Origin: an uncultured Lachnospiraceae bacterium
Lineage (GTDB): Bacteria > Bacillota > Clostridia > Lachnospirales > Lachnospiraceae
Length of the DNA stretch: 35,245 bases
Direction: 5' to 3'
Assembly: GCA_947174495.1 (NCBI GenBank)
Contig: CAMWJC010000032.1
Span: 1 to 35,245, forward strand
The position numbers and the translations under genes were made by a program. The notes below the pieces were generated by a model, which had not been told where the DNA came from, did not search any database, and saw only the letters and a list, made by a program, of their open reading frames with translations. This document shows, piece after piece, positions 15,338-23,168 of the stretch; within the stretch, counting starts at the first letter, position 1; every line of letters begins with the position of its first letter.

Positions 15338-15610
15338 GTAATTGGCAAAGACGGAGCACAGTAGTATGGAAGATCGCTTACAGAGAGCCGGGATGGTGGA
15401 AAGCCGGCAGAATGAATCCATATGAATAACAGCTTTATCAGCCTGAACTGAATAAATGAGGTGACTGCTTTGGCAGTAAATCAGGTGGCACCGCGGATTT
15501 CCGGATCAGTGTCCTGAAGGAATCATACTTTTTGGTAGAGAGTATTCTTAAGGAAAGCATTTGGCATATTCGTCCTGAATTGATTTTTACAGATCAGTTC
15601 AGGACTTTTT
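15338..15610 (+). ncRNA. T-box riboswitch upstream of aspS
   Basis: The leader has AGTA (15360-15363), a stem TATGG/CCATA, the distal CAGAGAGCC...GGTGGAAAGCCGGC elements of stem I, a stem III (ACTGC/GCAGT) and the T-box sequence AGGTGGCACCGCGG at 15483-15496. The bulge UGGC would pair with an acceptor end carrying discriminator G, as in tRNA-Asp and tRNA-Asn. The codon in the specifier position reads best as AAC (15428-15430), with one extra base after GAA, which would be asparagine; GAC is not present there. Uncharged tRNA would stabilise the antiterminator and allow aspS transcription. Confidence 0.93.
15572..15610 (+). terminator. T-box terminator before aspS
   Basis: GTCCTGAA (15572-15579) pairs with TTCAGGAC (15598-15605), followed by five T. 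An identical GTCCTGAA occurs earlier at 15511-15518, next to the antiterminator, so the 3' arm has two possible partners. Confidence 0.85.
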
Positions 15611-15620
15611 ATTACAATAA

Positions 15621-15643
15621 GCTGGCTCGCGAAGCGTGACAGC
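15621..15643. repeat. Dispersed hairpin repeat, copy 1
   Basis: A GCTG/CAGC basal stem encloses the conserved apex GCTCGCGAAGCGTGA. It directly follows the T-box terminator. Similarity to the copy at 23105-23126 runs over about 36 bases with two differences. See the copies at 23105 and 27305. Confidence 0.7.
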
Positions 15644-15730
15644 GTTTGCTCCTGTGAGCAATGAGCCAAGCGGCTTTTTGCCGGACAGGGCGGGAACTTT
15701 TGATGATAGCAGCAAAAATGGAGGAAGAGA

Positions 15731-17482
15731 ATGGAATTATCAACATTGTATCGTGAACGGACGTTGAATCTGATTTCCGAAGAGGACATCGGAAAGGAAA
15801 TGAAGGTTGCAGGCTGGGTGGAGAATATCCGCGATCATGGCGGGGTTTCTTTTATTGACCTGCGGGATATGTACGGACAGCTTCAGATTGTTATGCGTGA
15901 CACCACGCTTCTCAAGGGAATCAATAAGGAGGACTGTGTCAGCATCAGCGGCAAGATCGAAAAAAGAGATGAGGAGACCTACAATCCGAAGATTCCAACG
16001 GGAACCATTGAACTGGAAGCACACAGTGTGGAGATTTTGGGCAAGGTATATCATCAGCTTCCCTTTGAGGTTGCTACATCCAAAGAAATCCGTGAGGATT
16101 TACGTTTGAAATATCGTTTTTTGGATCTGCGGAATCGTAAGGTTATGGACAATATGATTTTCCGTTCCAATGTCATCAAATTCTTAAGAGAAAAGATGAC
16201 CGAAATGGGATTTATGGAGATACAAACGCCGATTTTGTGCGCGTCTTCTCCGGAGGGAGCGAGAGATTATATCGTTCCGTCACGGCATTATAAAGGGAAA
16301 TTCTATGCGCTGCCTCAGGCTCCCCAGCAGTATAAGCAGCTTTTGATGGTCTCCGGTGTGGATAAATACTTCCAGATTGCACCCTGTTTCCGTGATGAGG
16401 ATGCAAGGGCGGATCGATCTCCCGGTGAATTCTATCAGCTTGATTTTGAGATGAGTTTTGCTACGCAGGAGGATGTTTTCCGGGCAGGAGAAGAGGTCCT
16501 CACAGCAACCTTTGAAAAGTTTGCGCCGGAAGGTTATGAGGTGACAAGTGCGCCTTACCCGGTTATCAGCTACAAGCAGGCGATGCTGGAGTTCGGCTCT
16601 GATAAGCCGGATCTGCGCAATCCCTTACGGATCATAGATTTGTCCGAGTTTTTCAATAAGTGTACGTTTAAGCCTTTCCAGAAAAAGACGGTACGCGCAA
16701 TCAAGATCCACGGGCATCAGTCCAAAGGGTTTCATGAAAAGCTGCTGAAGTTTGCCACTGAGATCGGAATGGGAGGTCTGGGTTATCTGGAGGTTCAGGA
16801 GGATTTATCCTACAAGGGGCCCATTGATAAATTTATTCCGGATGAACTGAAGGCAGAAATGAGAGAGCTTGCAGGACTGGAAAAGGATGATACGATTTTC
16901 TTTATTGCGGATAAGGAAGAGCGGGCAGCATCCTATGCGGGACAGATCAGAAACGAGCTCGGAAAGCGCTTGGACATTTGTGAAAAGAACGCTTACCGTT
17001 TTTGCTTTGTAAATGATTTTCCTATGTTTGAGAAGGATGAAGAGACACATAAGATTGGATTTACCCACAATCCCTTCTCTATGCCTCAGGGCGGTCTGGA
17101 AGCTTTAAATACCAAGAATCCGCTGGAAATTTTGGCATATCAGTATGATATTGTGTGCAATGGTGTGGAATTGTCTTCCGGTGCGGTTCGTAATCATAAT
17201 CTGGATATTATGGTCAAAGCATTTGAGATTGCCGGTTATGATGAAGAGGTGTTGAAGCAGAAATTCGGTGCGCTTTACAATGCATTCCAGTTCGGAGCAC
17301 CTCCCCATGCAGGAATGGCGCCCGGTGTGGATCGTATGATCATGCTTCTTCGCAATGAGGAGAACATCAGGGAAATCATTCCTTTCCCCATGAGCGGAAC
17401 GGCGCAGGATTTGATGTGCGGCGCACCAAACGAAGTGACGGAGCAGCAGCTTCGAGAGGTTCATATTAAGGTCAGACAATAA
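15731..17482 (+). CDS. aspS: Aspartyl-tRNA synthetase
   Basis: A 583-residue class II synthetase. The OB-fold anticodon domain occupies residues 1-110. The catalytic core follows, with motif 2 at about 219-240 (FRDEDARADR...QLDFEMSF) and motif 3 in GMAPGVDRMIMLL near the C-terminus. The bacterial GAD insertion lies between about 290 and 420. The motif 2 region reads SPGEFYQLD rather than the common QPEFTQID, a variant I associate with alphaproteobacterial-type AspRS. The start is supported by GGAGGAAGAG. Expression is controlled by the T-box leader. If the specifier is AAC the enzyme may be non-discriminating and also aspartylate tRNA-Asn for transamidation; that is inference. Confidence 0.95.
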   Translation: MELSTLYRERTLNLISEEDIGKEMKVAGWVENIRDHGGVSFIDLRDMYGQLQIVMRDTTLLKGINKEDCVSISGKIEKRDEETYNPKIPTGTIELEAHSVEILGKVYHQLPFEVATSKEIREDLRLKYRFLDLRNRKVMDNMIFRSNVIKFLREKMTEMGFMEIQTPILCASSPEGARDYIVPSRHYKGKFYALPQAPQQYKQLLMVSGVDKYFQIAPCFRDEDARADRSPGEFYQLDFEMSFATQEDVFRAGEEVLTATFEKFAPEGYEVTSAPYPVISYKQAMLEFGSDKPDLRNPLRIIDLSEFFNKCTFKPFQKKTVRAIKIHGHQSKGFHEKLLKFATEIGMGGLGYLEVQEDLSYKGPIDKFIPDELKAEMRELAGLEKDDTIFFIADKEERAASYAGQIRNELGKRLDICEKNAYRFCFVNDFPMFEKDEETHKIGFTHNPFSMPQGGLEALNTKNPLEILAYQYDIVCNGVELSSGAVRNHNLDIMVKAFEIAGYDEEVLKQKFGALYNAFQFGAPPHAGMAPGVDRMIMLLRNEENIREIIPFPMSGTAQDLMCGAPNEVTEQQLREVHIKVRQ

Positions 17483-17506
17483 CCGGATATATTTTTTGTA
17501 AAATAG

Positions 17507-17534
17507 TTGTATTCACTGTAGAAAGTGATACAAT
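17507..17534 (+). promoter_or_regulatory. Candidate trkA promoter with small palindrome in the spacer
   Basis: TTGTAT (17507-17512), a 16-base spacer and TACAAT (17529-17534). The spacer carries TCACT and AGTGA as an inverted pair, which could be an operator. Confidence 0.5.
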
Positions 17535-17631
17535 ATAGATGTGTAAATAAGGCGGGGGGTTCATGACCTCTCGCTTTTTACAGGATGCTAAGTCGAATTA
17601 TGCGCAAAAGCGGCGCAGAAATGGGGAAAAT

Positions 17632-19014
17632 ATGAGACAACACAATCATATGAAAATACTTGTTGTGGGCGGAGGAGAGATTGGAAAGAATCTGACCACA
17701 CAGCTTGCTCATGACGGTTATCAGGTCACGGTAATTGATCGGGAGGAAAGCGTTGTAAACAGTATGGGCAACTCTGTAGATGCGATCTGCCTACAAGGAA
17801 ACGGTGCCTCTTACGCAACCTTAAAGGAGGCTGGTGCAGGGGAGGCCGATATCCTGATTGCAGTAACAAATTCCGATGAACTGAATATCTTAAGTTGTAT
17901 GACTGCCCACATGATGGGGGCGGGACATACCATAGCCCGTATCAGGGATGTTGATTATTCCAGACAAAACCGTTTTTACAAAGATAAGCTGGGGCTTTCC
18001 ATGATCATAAATCCGGAGCTTGCTACGGCTATGGAGATTTACCGTATTCTTCGATTCCCGCTGGCTACTCGTGTGGAGGTCTTTGCAGGAGGCAGAGCGG
18101 AATTGGTGGAGATGACAGTAAGAAGCAATTCGCCTCTTGCAGGAAAAAGCCTGATAGAGATTAATCAGCATATGGGAATCAATTTACTAATCTGCGCAGT
18201 GGTCAGGGAAGGAGAGGTTTTTGTACCCAAAGGGGATACGATTCTTTGCAGCGACGATATTCTTTACCTGACGGGGGCGGCGGAGGAATTTCGGAAATCC
18301 TTCAAAAAGCTGAAGCTTCCCATCAAGCCCTTGCAGTCGGTACTGATTGCCGGGGGCGGGCGTATTTCCTACTATCTGACAGCGGTGCTGTTAAAGCAGG
18401 GGGCAAAGGTTACGGTAGTTGAGAAAAATACGGAGCTTGCAGAAAAGATTTCTGCGGATATTCCGGGAGCGGCAGTGATGTGTGACGATGCGCTTACATA
18501 TTTTGACTCCATGTCGGCAACAGATATTGCCAATACGGATGCGTTTATTGCGCTGACGGAAAATGATGAATATAATCTGATAGCTTCTTTGTATGCGGAA
18601 TCGCAGCAGATCAATAAAGTAATTTCCAGAATCAATGCAAAATCCCGGCTTAAGGTGCTGCCTTCCGAGAAGAGAATCAGTACAATCTCCCGGGAGGATG
18701 TTGCGGCGGACCGGATTCTGGGTTACAGCCGTTCATTGTTAAATGCAGAGGACAATGATGCGGTGGAATCTCTTTATCGCTTGATGGATGGAAAGATTGA
18801 GTTTATCGAGTTTAAAATTGACGAAAAGGACAGAAATCTGCATATTCCGCTTAAGGATTTAAAGCTGAAAAGAAATATTCTTTTGGGCTGTATTATCCGG
18901 GACGGGAAAACTATCATTCCAAGAGGTGATGATATGCTAGAACCGGGTGACATAGCGCTGGTAGCGACAATCAAGAGACAAATTGCACGTCTGGAAGATA
19001 TTTTTGCAGATTAA
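17632..19014 (+). CDS. trkA: Trk potassium uptake regulatory protein TrkA
   Basis: A 460-residue peripheral membrane protein with two tandem RCK halves. The first opens with ILVVGGGEIGKNL, a Rossmann GxGxxG that binds NAD(H). The second opens with VLIAGGGRISYYL near residue 237. Each half ends in a TrkA-C domain (VFVPKGDTILCSDDILYLTG; IIPRGDDMLEPGDIALVA). ATG 17632 follows GGGGA and starts near the Rossmann strand; the frame extends upstream to 17563 with a poor context. The trkH gene starts 18 bases downstream, so the two make a potassium uptake system. The membrane TrkH pore is gated by this subunit. Confidence 0.93.
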   Translation: MRQHNHMKILVVGGGEIGKNLTTQLAHDGYQVTVIDREESVVNSMGNSVDAICLQGNGASYATLKEAGAGEADILIAVTNSDELNILSCMTAHMMGAGHTIARIRDVDYSRQNRFYKDKLGLSMIINPELATAMEIYRILRFPLATRVEVFAGGRAELVEMTVRSNSPLAGKSLIEINQHMGINLLICAVVREGEVFVPKGDTILCSDDILYLTGAAEEFRKSFKKLKLPIKPLQSVLIAGGGRISYYLTAVLLKQGAKVTVVEKNTELAEKISADIPGAAVMCDDALTYFDSMSATDIANTDAFIALTENDEYNLIASLYAESQQINKVISRINAKSRLKVLPSEKRISTISREDVAADRILGYSRSLLNAEDNDAVESLYRLMDGKIEFIEFKIDEKDRNLHIPLKDLKLKRNILLGCIIRDGKTIIPRGDDMLEPGDIALVATIKRQIARLEDIFAD

Positions 19015-19032
19015 CCGGAGGCAGGAAGAACT

Positions 19033-20472
19033 ATGAATAAGCGAAAGATTATCAGTGTACTTGGAAAAATTATATCAACCGAGGTCCTGCTAATGATTCC
19101 TGCGCTGTTGGTTTCTTTGATTTATCAGGATGGAGATGCTGGCGCATTTCTGATAACCATATTGTTAGCGGGAGTGTTGGGGCTTATCTGTTGCTTTGTT
19201 AAGCAGTCGGATCAGAGGATGAGCAGCAGAGACGGTTATTTTATTGTAGCGACAGCGTGGATTGTGATCAGCCTGATCGGGGCAGTACCCCTTTACCTTG
19301 GCGGAGGATTTGAGAGTTATTTCAGCGCGCTTTTTGAAATTGTATCGGGATTTACGACTACCGGAGCTTCCGTGCTTTCAAAGCCGGAGAATTTAGGGCA
19401 TGGCGTGCTGTTCTGGAGAAGCTTCACCCATTGGATTGGCGGAATGGGCGTTTTGGTGTTTGTTTTGATGGTAATGCCCATGGAGAATGACAATTCCATG
19501 CATCTGGTGCGGGCGGAGGTTCCTGGACCGACGGCAGGGAAGCTGGTGCCAAGAATGCGTACAACATCCATGATCCTATATGGAATTTACGCGATTATGA
19601 CTCTGGTGTTGATTGTTATTCTGAAGGTGCTCGGCATGAATCTGTTTGACAGTCTCTGCATTGCTTTCGGTACAGCGGGAACAGGTGGGTTTGCCGTGAG
19701 CAGCGCAGGAATTGCCGCTTATAACAGTCTGGCAATTGAGGTGATACTGGGAATTTTTATGCTGTTGTTTGGCGTTAATTTCAGCGTCTATCACCTGCTC
19801 TTATTGAAAAAGATAAAAGATGTTTTTGACATGGAGGAGGTGAAGGTTTATTTTGGCGTTGTTGCTGCAGCCACGCTTTCTATTGCAATTAATGTGATAA
19901 AAATGGCGGGCGGTTTCGGAAATGCTCTGAGACAGTCTTTTTTCCAGGTGTCAAGTATTATTACTACCACCGGTTTTTCTACGGTGGATTATGATCTGTG
20001 GCCGGAGTTTTCCAAGCATGTACTGGTACTTCTTATGATTATTGGAGCCTGTGCAGGGTCTACCGGAGGCGGGCTTAAAATATCCAGAGTCATTATCCTT
20101 GTAAAATCATTTATTTTGGAGATCAGACAGATCATCAATCCAAGGGAAATTGTGACGGTGAGATTGAATGGAAAGCCGGTGGACAAAAAGACACTCAGCT
20201 CCACCAGAATTTATGCGGCAGCATATTTGATTTTGATCTGTGTATTTACACTGATCATTTCGTTGGACGGATTTGACCTTACTACCAACCTGACAGCGGT
20301 ATTGTCCTGCTTTAATAACATTGGACCGGGATTAAATATGGTTGGCCCTATGCAGAATTTTGGTATTTATTCGGATTGGGCTCAGGTGGTGCTTTCTATT
20401 ATTATGCTTACTGGCAGACTGGAGATATTCCCGATGTTCCTGCTGTTTGCAAGGTCGGCGCATGATAAATAG
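19033..20472 (+). CDS. trkH: Trk/Ktr potassium transporter, TrkH family pore subunit
   Basis: A 479-residue multi-spanning protein with the repeated pore loops of the family: SGFTTTGASV, GTAGTGGFAV, TTTGFSTVD and CFNNIGPGLNMVG. The Gly residues in these loops form the selectivity filter. HWIGGMGVLVF and GACAGSTGGGLKISR are additional conserved segments of TrkH. Length is normal. It forms an operon with trkA. K+ uptake is driven by the membrane potential, with Na+ or H+ depending on the type. Confidence 0.95.
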   Translation: MNKRKIISVLGKIISTEVLLMIPALLVSLIYQDGDAGAFLITILLAGVLGLICCFVKQSDQRMSSRDGYFIVATAWIVISLIGAVPLYLGGGFESYFSALFEIVSGFTTTGASVLSKPENLGHGVLFWRSFTHWIGGMGVLVFVLMVMPMENDNSMHLVRAEVPGPTAGKLVPRMRTTSMILYGIYAIMTLVLIVILKVLGMNLFDSLCIAFGTAGTGGFAVSSAGIAAYNSLAIEVILGIFMLLFGVNFSVYHLLLLKKIKDVFDMEEVKVYFGVVAAATLSIAINVIKMAGGFGNALRQSFFQVSSIITTTGFSTVDYDLWPEFSKHVLVLLMIIGACAGSTGGGLKISRVIILVKSFILEIRQIINPREIVTVRLNGKPVDKKTLSSTRIYAAAYLILICVFTLIISLDGFDLTTNLTAVLSCFNNIGPGLNMVGPMQNFGIYSDWAQVVLSIIMLTGRLEIFPMFLLFARSAHDK

Positions 20473-20517
20473 GATTAATATTTGGCGGTGTGAGATATTA
20501 AAAGAAGGGGTGGTATT

Positions 20518-21108
20518 ATGAAAAAAGCATTTATAGTGCTATTTTCCATTTTAATTCTGGGAACATGTGTTTCTTGTAAAACAGAGAATGTACAGGATAT
20601 GTCTCTTTTTGATACCATTTGTACAGCCGATGAAGCTTTGGAAGCGTCAAAGAAGGGCTCAGTGGTCGTTATTGAAGGGATGAAATGCACCGCAGGAGAT
20701 GAAATCTGGGACAAGTTCTATCAAACGGTCAGCCATGGGAAAGCGGCATCGGTTCTTTGCGCGCATTATTATGTGCTTGACAAAGAAAGGGTAACCGAGG
20801 AGTTGTATGAAGCTGAAAAAGATATGTATCCGATGCTGTTCTTCGATAAGCTGGAGTATGACGGGGATATGTTTACTGTCACTACCCGGAAGAGCACAGA
20901 AAAAGAAATCGATCATGGGGAAAGTTTCAAGTACCTGATGCATTATACAGGAGATGCACCGGCACAAGCGGATTTCTCATCGTATGAATATTATGTACTT
21001 GTAGATGATCAGACAGTCACATGGGATGAGATAATGGCAGGAGTGCTCAGTTCTCACTTCGGCGCGTGGATAAAGCACCGTTCTGTGTATCAGAACATTT
21101 TCGACTAA
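20518..21108 (+). CDS. Small predicted exported (possibly lipo-) protein
   Basis: A 196-residue protein with a typical signal sequence at residues 1-20 (MKKAFIVLFSILILGTCVSC). The Cys after VS could be lipidated, but the -3 residue is Cys rather than Leu, so the lipobox is atypical. The mature part is acidic, rich in Tyr and Asp, with VTTRKSTEKEIDHGESFKYL and a final WIKHRSVYQNIF. I do not recognise a family. AGAAGGGG precedes the ATG. It follows trkH by 45 bases and could be read through from it; no terminator is seen between. Confidence 0.6.
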   Translation: MKKAFIVLFSILILGTCVSCKTENVQDMSLFDTICTADEALEASKKGSVVVIEGMKCTAGDEIWDKFYQTVSHGKAASVLCAHYYVLDKERVTEELYEAEKDMYPMLFFDKLEYDGDMFTVTTRKSTEKEIDHGESFKYLMHYTGDAPAQADFSSYEYYVLVDDQTVTWDEIMAGVLSSHFGAWIKHRSVYQNIFD

Positions 21109-21225
21109 GCAGGTATAACAATAGGGAATAGAACTGTTGATCCTTACTTTTCAACGGCTGTGTTATTTTGACAAGAAATAGGTAGTTAACACTCCATGGC
21201 ATGTCGAACCGGAATATACCATAAA

Positions 21226-21636
21226 CTAAAACCAGTTACTTGGAATTGTGAGAAAATAATCTTTATTTTCTTTAAAACCAATTTTCTCATAAAACCCTTT
21301 TGCCATATCTGTTTGCACTAACCATTCGGAACCATTACAAGTATTCCTGCATCTTCGAACCAACTCTCTACCAATACCTCTGTGTTGAAATGCAGGTAAA
21401 ACAGCTAAGTCATAAATGATAGAGCGAAAATGCAAATCGCTTAAAACTCTTACACATCCCACTAATTTGCCATCAATCCACGCAGAAAAAACAAATGTTG
21501 AATTAATAAAACCAATATTAAAATTATTAATCATTTCCTACGTTGTTGTATCCTCTGTTGCCCAACCGACTGACAGAAATAGTTGATACAATTCGTCACA
21601 AGGTAGATCTTTTTGTGTTCTATATTCTACATTCAT
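21226..21636 (-). pseudogene. GNAT-family N-acetyltransferase with an in-frame nonsense codon
   Basis: On the minus strand the frame starts at ATG 21636-21634 and gives an N-terminal part with the sense MNVEYRTQKDLPCDELYQLF. A TAG at 21540-21538 interrupts it. The frame continues after the stop through VFSAWIDGKLVGCVRVLSD, the acetyl-CoA motif LAVLPAFQHRGIGRELVRRC and the C-terminal MAKGFYEKIGF. Apart from the stop the gene looks complete at about 136 residues. The remaining 102-residue ORF could start internally, but it lacks the first helix-strand of the fold. It is most likely a recent pseudogene by a point mutation. Confidence 0.8.
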
Positions 21637-21896
21637 TTATATATCCTCAAATTTTAATTGTGATTTGATAACAAAGAAATATATTTGTAATTTGTTTCCC
21701 TTGGGATATTACGAGTGAGGAAACAGGATTACATAAAACATTATAACACAATATGCTTGGATATGTGTATTGTATATATTTTGACAATTCTGTAACCATA
21801 AAATATTGCTTGACTCTAACATAGTTTTATGATAGTTTATTGAAAATTATCTGGATAAAAGAGATATACTTATAACAATTAAGGGAGTGTTAGAGC

Positions 21897-22673
21897 ATGA
21901 ATATCAAAATGATTTTGACAGACCTTGATCATACGCTGCTTCGTTCTGATGGCAGCATATCGGATTATACAAAGCAGATTTTGAAGCAATGTCAGAACCG
22001 TGGAATTCTTATTGTGATTGCTACAGCCCGATATTGGATAGGAGCAGAACGTTACATAGAAGAAATTCAACCGGATTATGAAATCACAACAGATGGAACA
22101 CTTATTCATCAGTGTGGGAAACAAATTTATAGTTGCAATATGGATATGGTTGATGCGAATCAAATCATACAGGATTTGATGGAACAAAATCCAAATACAG
22201 AAATAACTGTGGCAGCAGGACGTCAGGTTTTATGGAATAGTTATCACATAGCAGAGTCTGAAAAATTGCATAAAGCGGTTTTTAATGATTATAAAAAACC
22301 TTTATGTTGTCAAATAAATAAAATTGTAGCTGAACTTCCTAATAGTGATATAGCTACAGAAATTGCAAACAAAAATCACTGTCGTCTGCAAGGTTATCGG
22401 GGAGAGAATTGGTATGCCTTCCTGCCGGAAAAATCAGGAAAAATACAAGCAATTCTTGAATTGGCAAAATCGTTGAACATATCTCTAAGTGATATTGTAT
22501 CTTTTGGTGATGATATAAATGATATGGAAATGCTTCAAATCTGCGGCATGGGAGTTGCTGTTTCCAATGCCGTTACGGAGGTTAAAGCTGTGGCAGATTG
22601 TGTCACATTATCAAATGATGAGGATGGCGTGGCAGATTGGATTGAAAAGAATATACTCACGGATTGTAAGTAA
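21897..22673 (+). CDS. HAD superfamily (Cof-like, subclass IIB) hydrolase, paralogue of the 3.8 kb gene
   Basis: A 258-residue HAD phosphatase. Motif I is TDLDHTLL near residues 8-15, motif II Thr in IATAR, the Lys of motif III near LPEKSGKIQA, and motif IV in SFGDDINDMEML. The C-terminal GMGVAVSNAV...LSNDEDGVADWIEKNIL parallels the protein encoded at 3796-4542, including the YT..ILKQC..RG helix after motif I. The two are paralogues in one region. TTAAGGGAG precedes the ATG. It stands alone, with AT-rich sequence upstream. The substrate is unknown. Confidence 0.88.
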   Translation: MNIKMILTDLDHTLLRSDGSISDYTKQILKQCQNRGILIVIATARYWIGAERYIEEIQPDYEITTDGTLIHQCGKQIYSCNMDMVDANQIIQDLMEQNPNTEITVAAGRQVLWNSYHIAESEKLHKAVFNDYKKPLCCQINKIVAELPNSDIATEIANKNHCRLQGYRGENWYAFLPEKSGKIQAILELAKSLNISLSDIVSFGDDINDMEMLQICGMGVAVSNAVTEVKAVADCVTLSNDEDGVADWIEKNILTDCK

Positions 22674-22828
22674 TAGTAAATGGGGTTGGGGAAAGTCAGT
22701 ATGCAATCAATGAAACCACAGACCGTCACTACTGGACGGAACTTGCAAGATGTATAACGACAAACAGAACTTATCGAAAAATCATGATAATACATAATGA
22801 AATACAGATAGAGATATGAGAATATTTC

Positions 22829-22857
22829 TTGACATAGACGAAATTGTATGTTATTTT
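22829..22857 (+). promoter_or_regulatory. Promoter of the ABC exporter leader transcript
   Basis: Consensus TTGACA (22829-22834), a 17-base spacer and TATTTT (22852-22857). Predicted start near 22864, about 25 bases before the leader ORF. Confidence 0.6.
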
Positions 22858-22888
22858 TTATAAGAACATTCAAAGGAGGGTATTTGTC

Positions 22889-22921
22889 ATGTTAATTTTT
22901 GCATGCGGAAGAATGCGTTAA
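22889..22921 (+). CDS. Candidate 10-residue regulatory leader peptide
   Basis: ATG 22889 follows a strong AAAGGAGGG (22872-22880) at 8 bases and encodes MLIFACGRMR, stopping at TAA 22919-22921. The C-terminal R-M-R fits the R/K-x-R/K macrolide arrest motif seen in leader peptides such as ErmDL. A terminator hairpin begins 5 bases after the stop codon and the ABC exporter genes follow. I infer that translation, or stalling, of this peptide controls read-through; there is no direct evidence for the inducing drug. Confidence 0.65.
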   Translation: MLIFACGRMR

Positions 22922-22926
22922 TAAAA

Positions 22927-22969
22927 TACACAATAAAGAAGTATTAAGTTCTTGTTGTGTAATTTTTTT
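22927..22969 (+). terminator. Leader attenuator terminator T1
   Basis: TACACAA (22927-22933) pairs with TTGTGTA (22955-22961) and AAGAA (22936-22940) with TTCTT (22949-22953); seven T follow at 22963-22969. The foot of the stem lies within reach of a ribosome paused on the last codons of the leader ORF. Confidence 0.8.
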
Positions 22970-23020
22970 GTATGGCAAGATGTATTGTGCCCTTTATTCT
23001 CCCGCGTCAAATGCATGATG

Positions 23021-23065
23021 ATACCTTTGTTTGTGTGAGGTTTTCCTCACAATAGCGAAAGGTAT
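23021..23065 (+). ncRNA. Two-tier hairpin between the attenuator terminators
   Basis: ATACCTTT (23021-23028) pairs with AAAGGTAT (23058-23065), enclosing GTGAGG (23035-23040) with CCTCAC (23045-23050) over a TTTT loop. It sits between T1 and T2 in the untranslated leader. Confidence 0.6.
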
Positions 23066-23071
23066 TTAGTT

Positions 23072-23097
23072 GCTGCGGTTTTTTCGCAGCTTTTTTT
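23072..23097 (+). terminator. Leader attenuator terminator T2
   Basis: GCTGCG (23072-23077) pairs with CGCAGC (23085-23090); seven T follow at 23091-23097. It is the second terminator in front of the ABC exporter operon. Confidence 0.8.
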
Positions 23098-23104
23098 ACA
23101 ATAA

Positions 23105-23126
23105 GCTGGCTCGCAAAGCGTGGCAG
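23105..23126. repeat. Dispersed hairpin repeat, copy 2
   Basis: GCTG/CAGC arms enclose the apex GCTCGCAAAGCGTGG. It directly follows T2, as copy 1 directly follows the aspS T-box terminator. Confidence 0.7.
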
Positions 23127-23168
23127 CGTTTGTTGATAAAACTTTCGAAGAATTGTGAGGATATGTAA

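Noticed and set aside
21129..21174. Terminator after the exported protein gene
   Set aside because: The arms around GTTGA/TCAAC pair only imperfectly and the T tract is interrupted; support is too weak to list.
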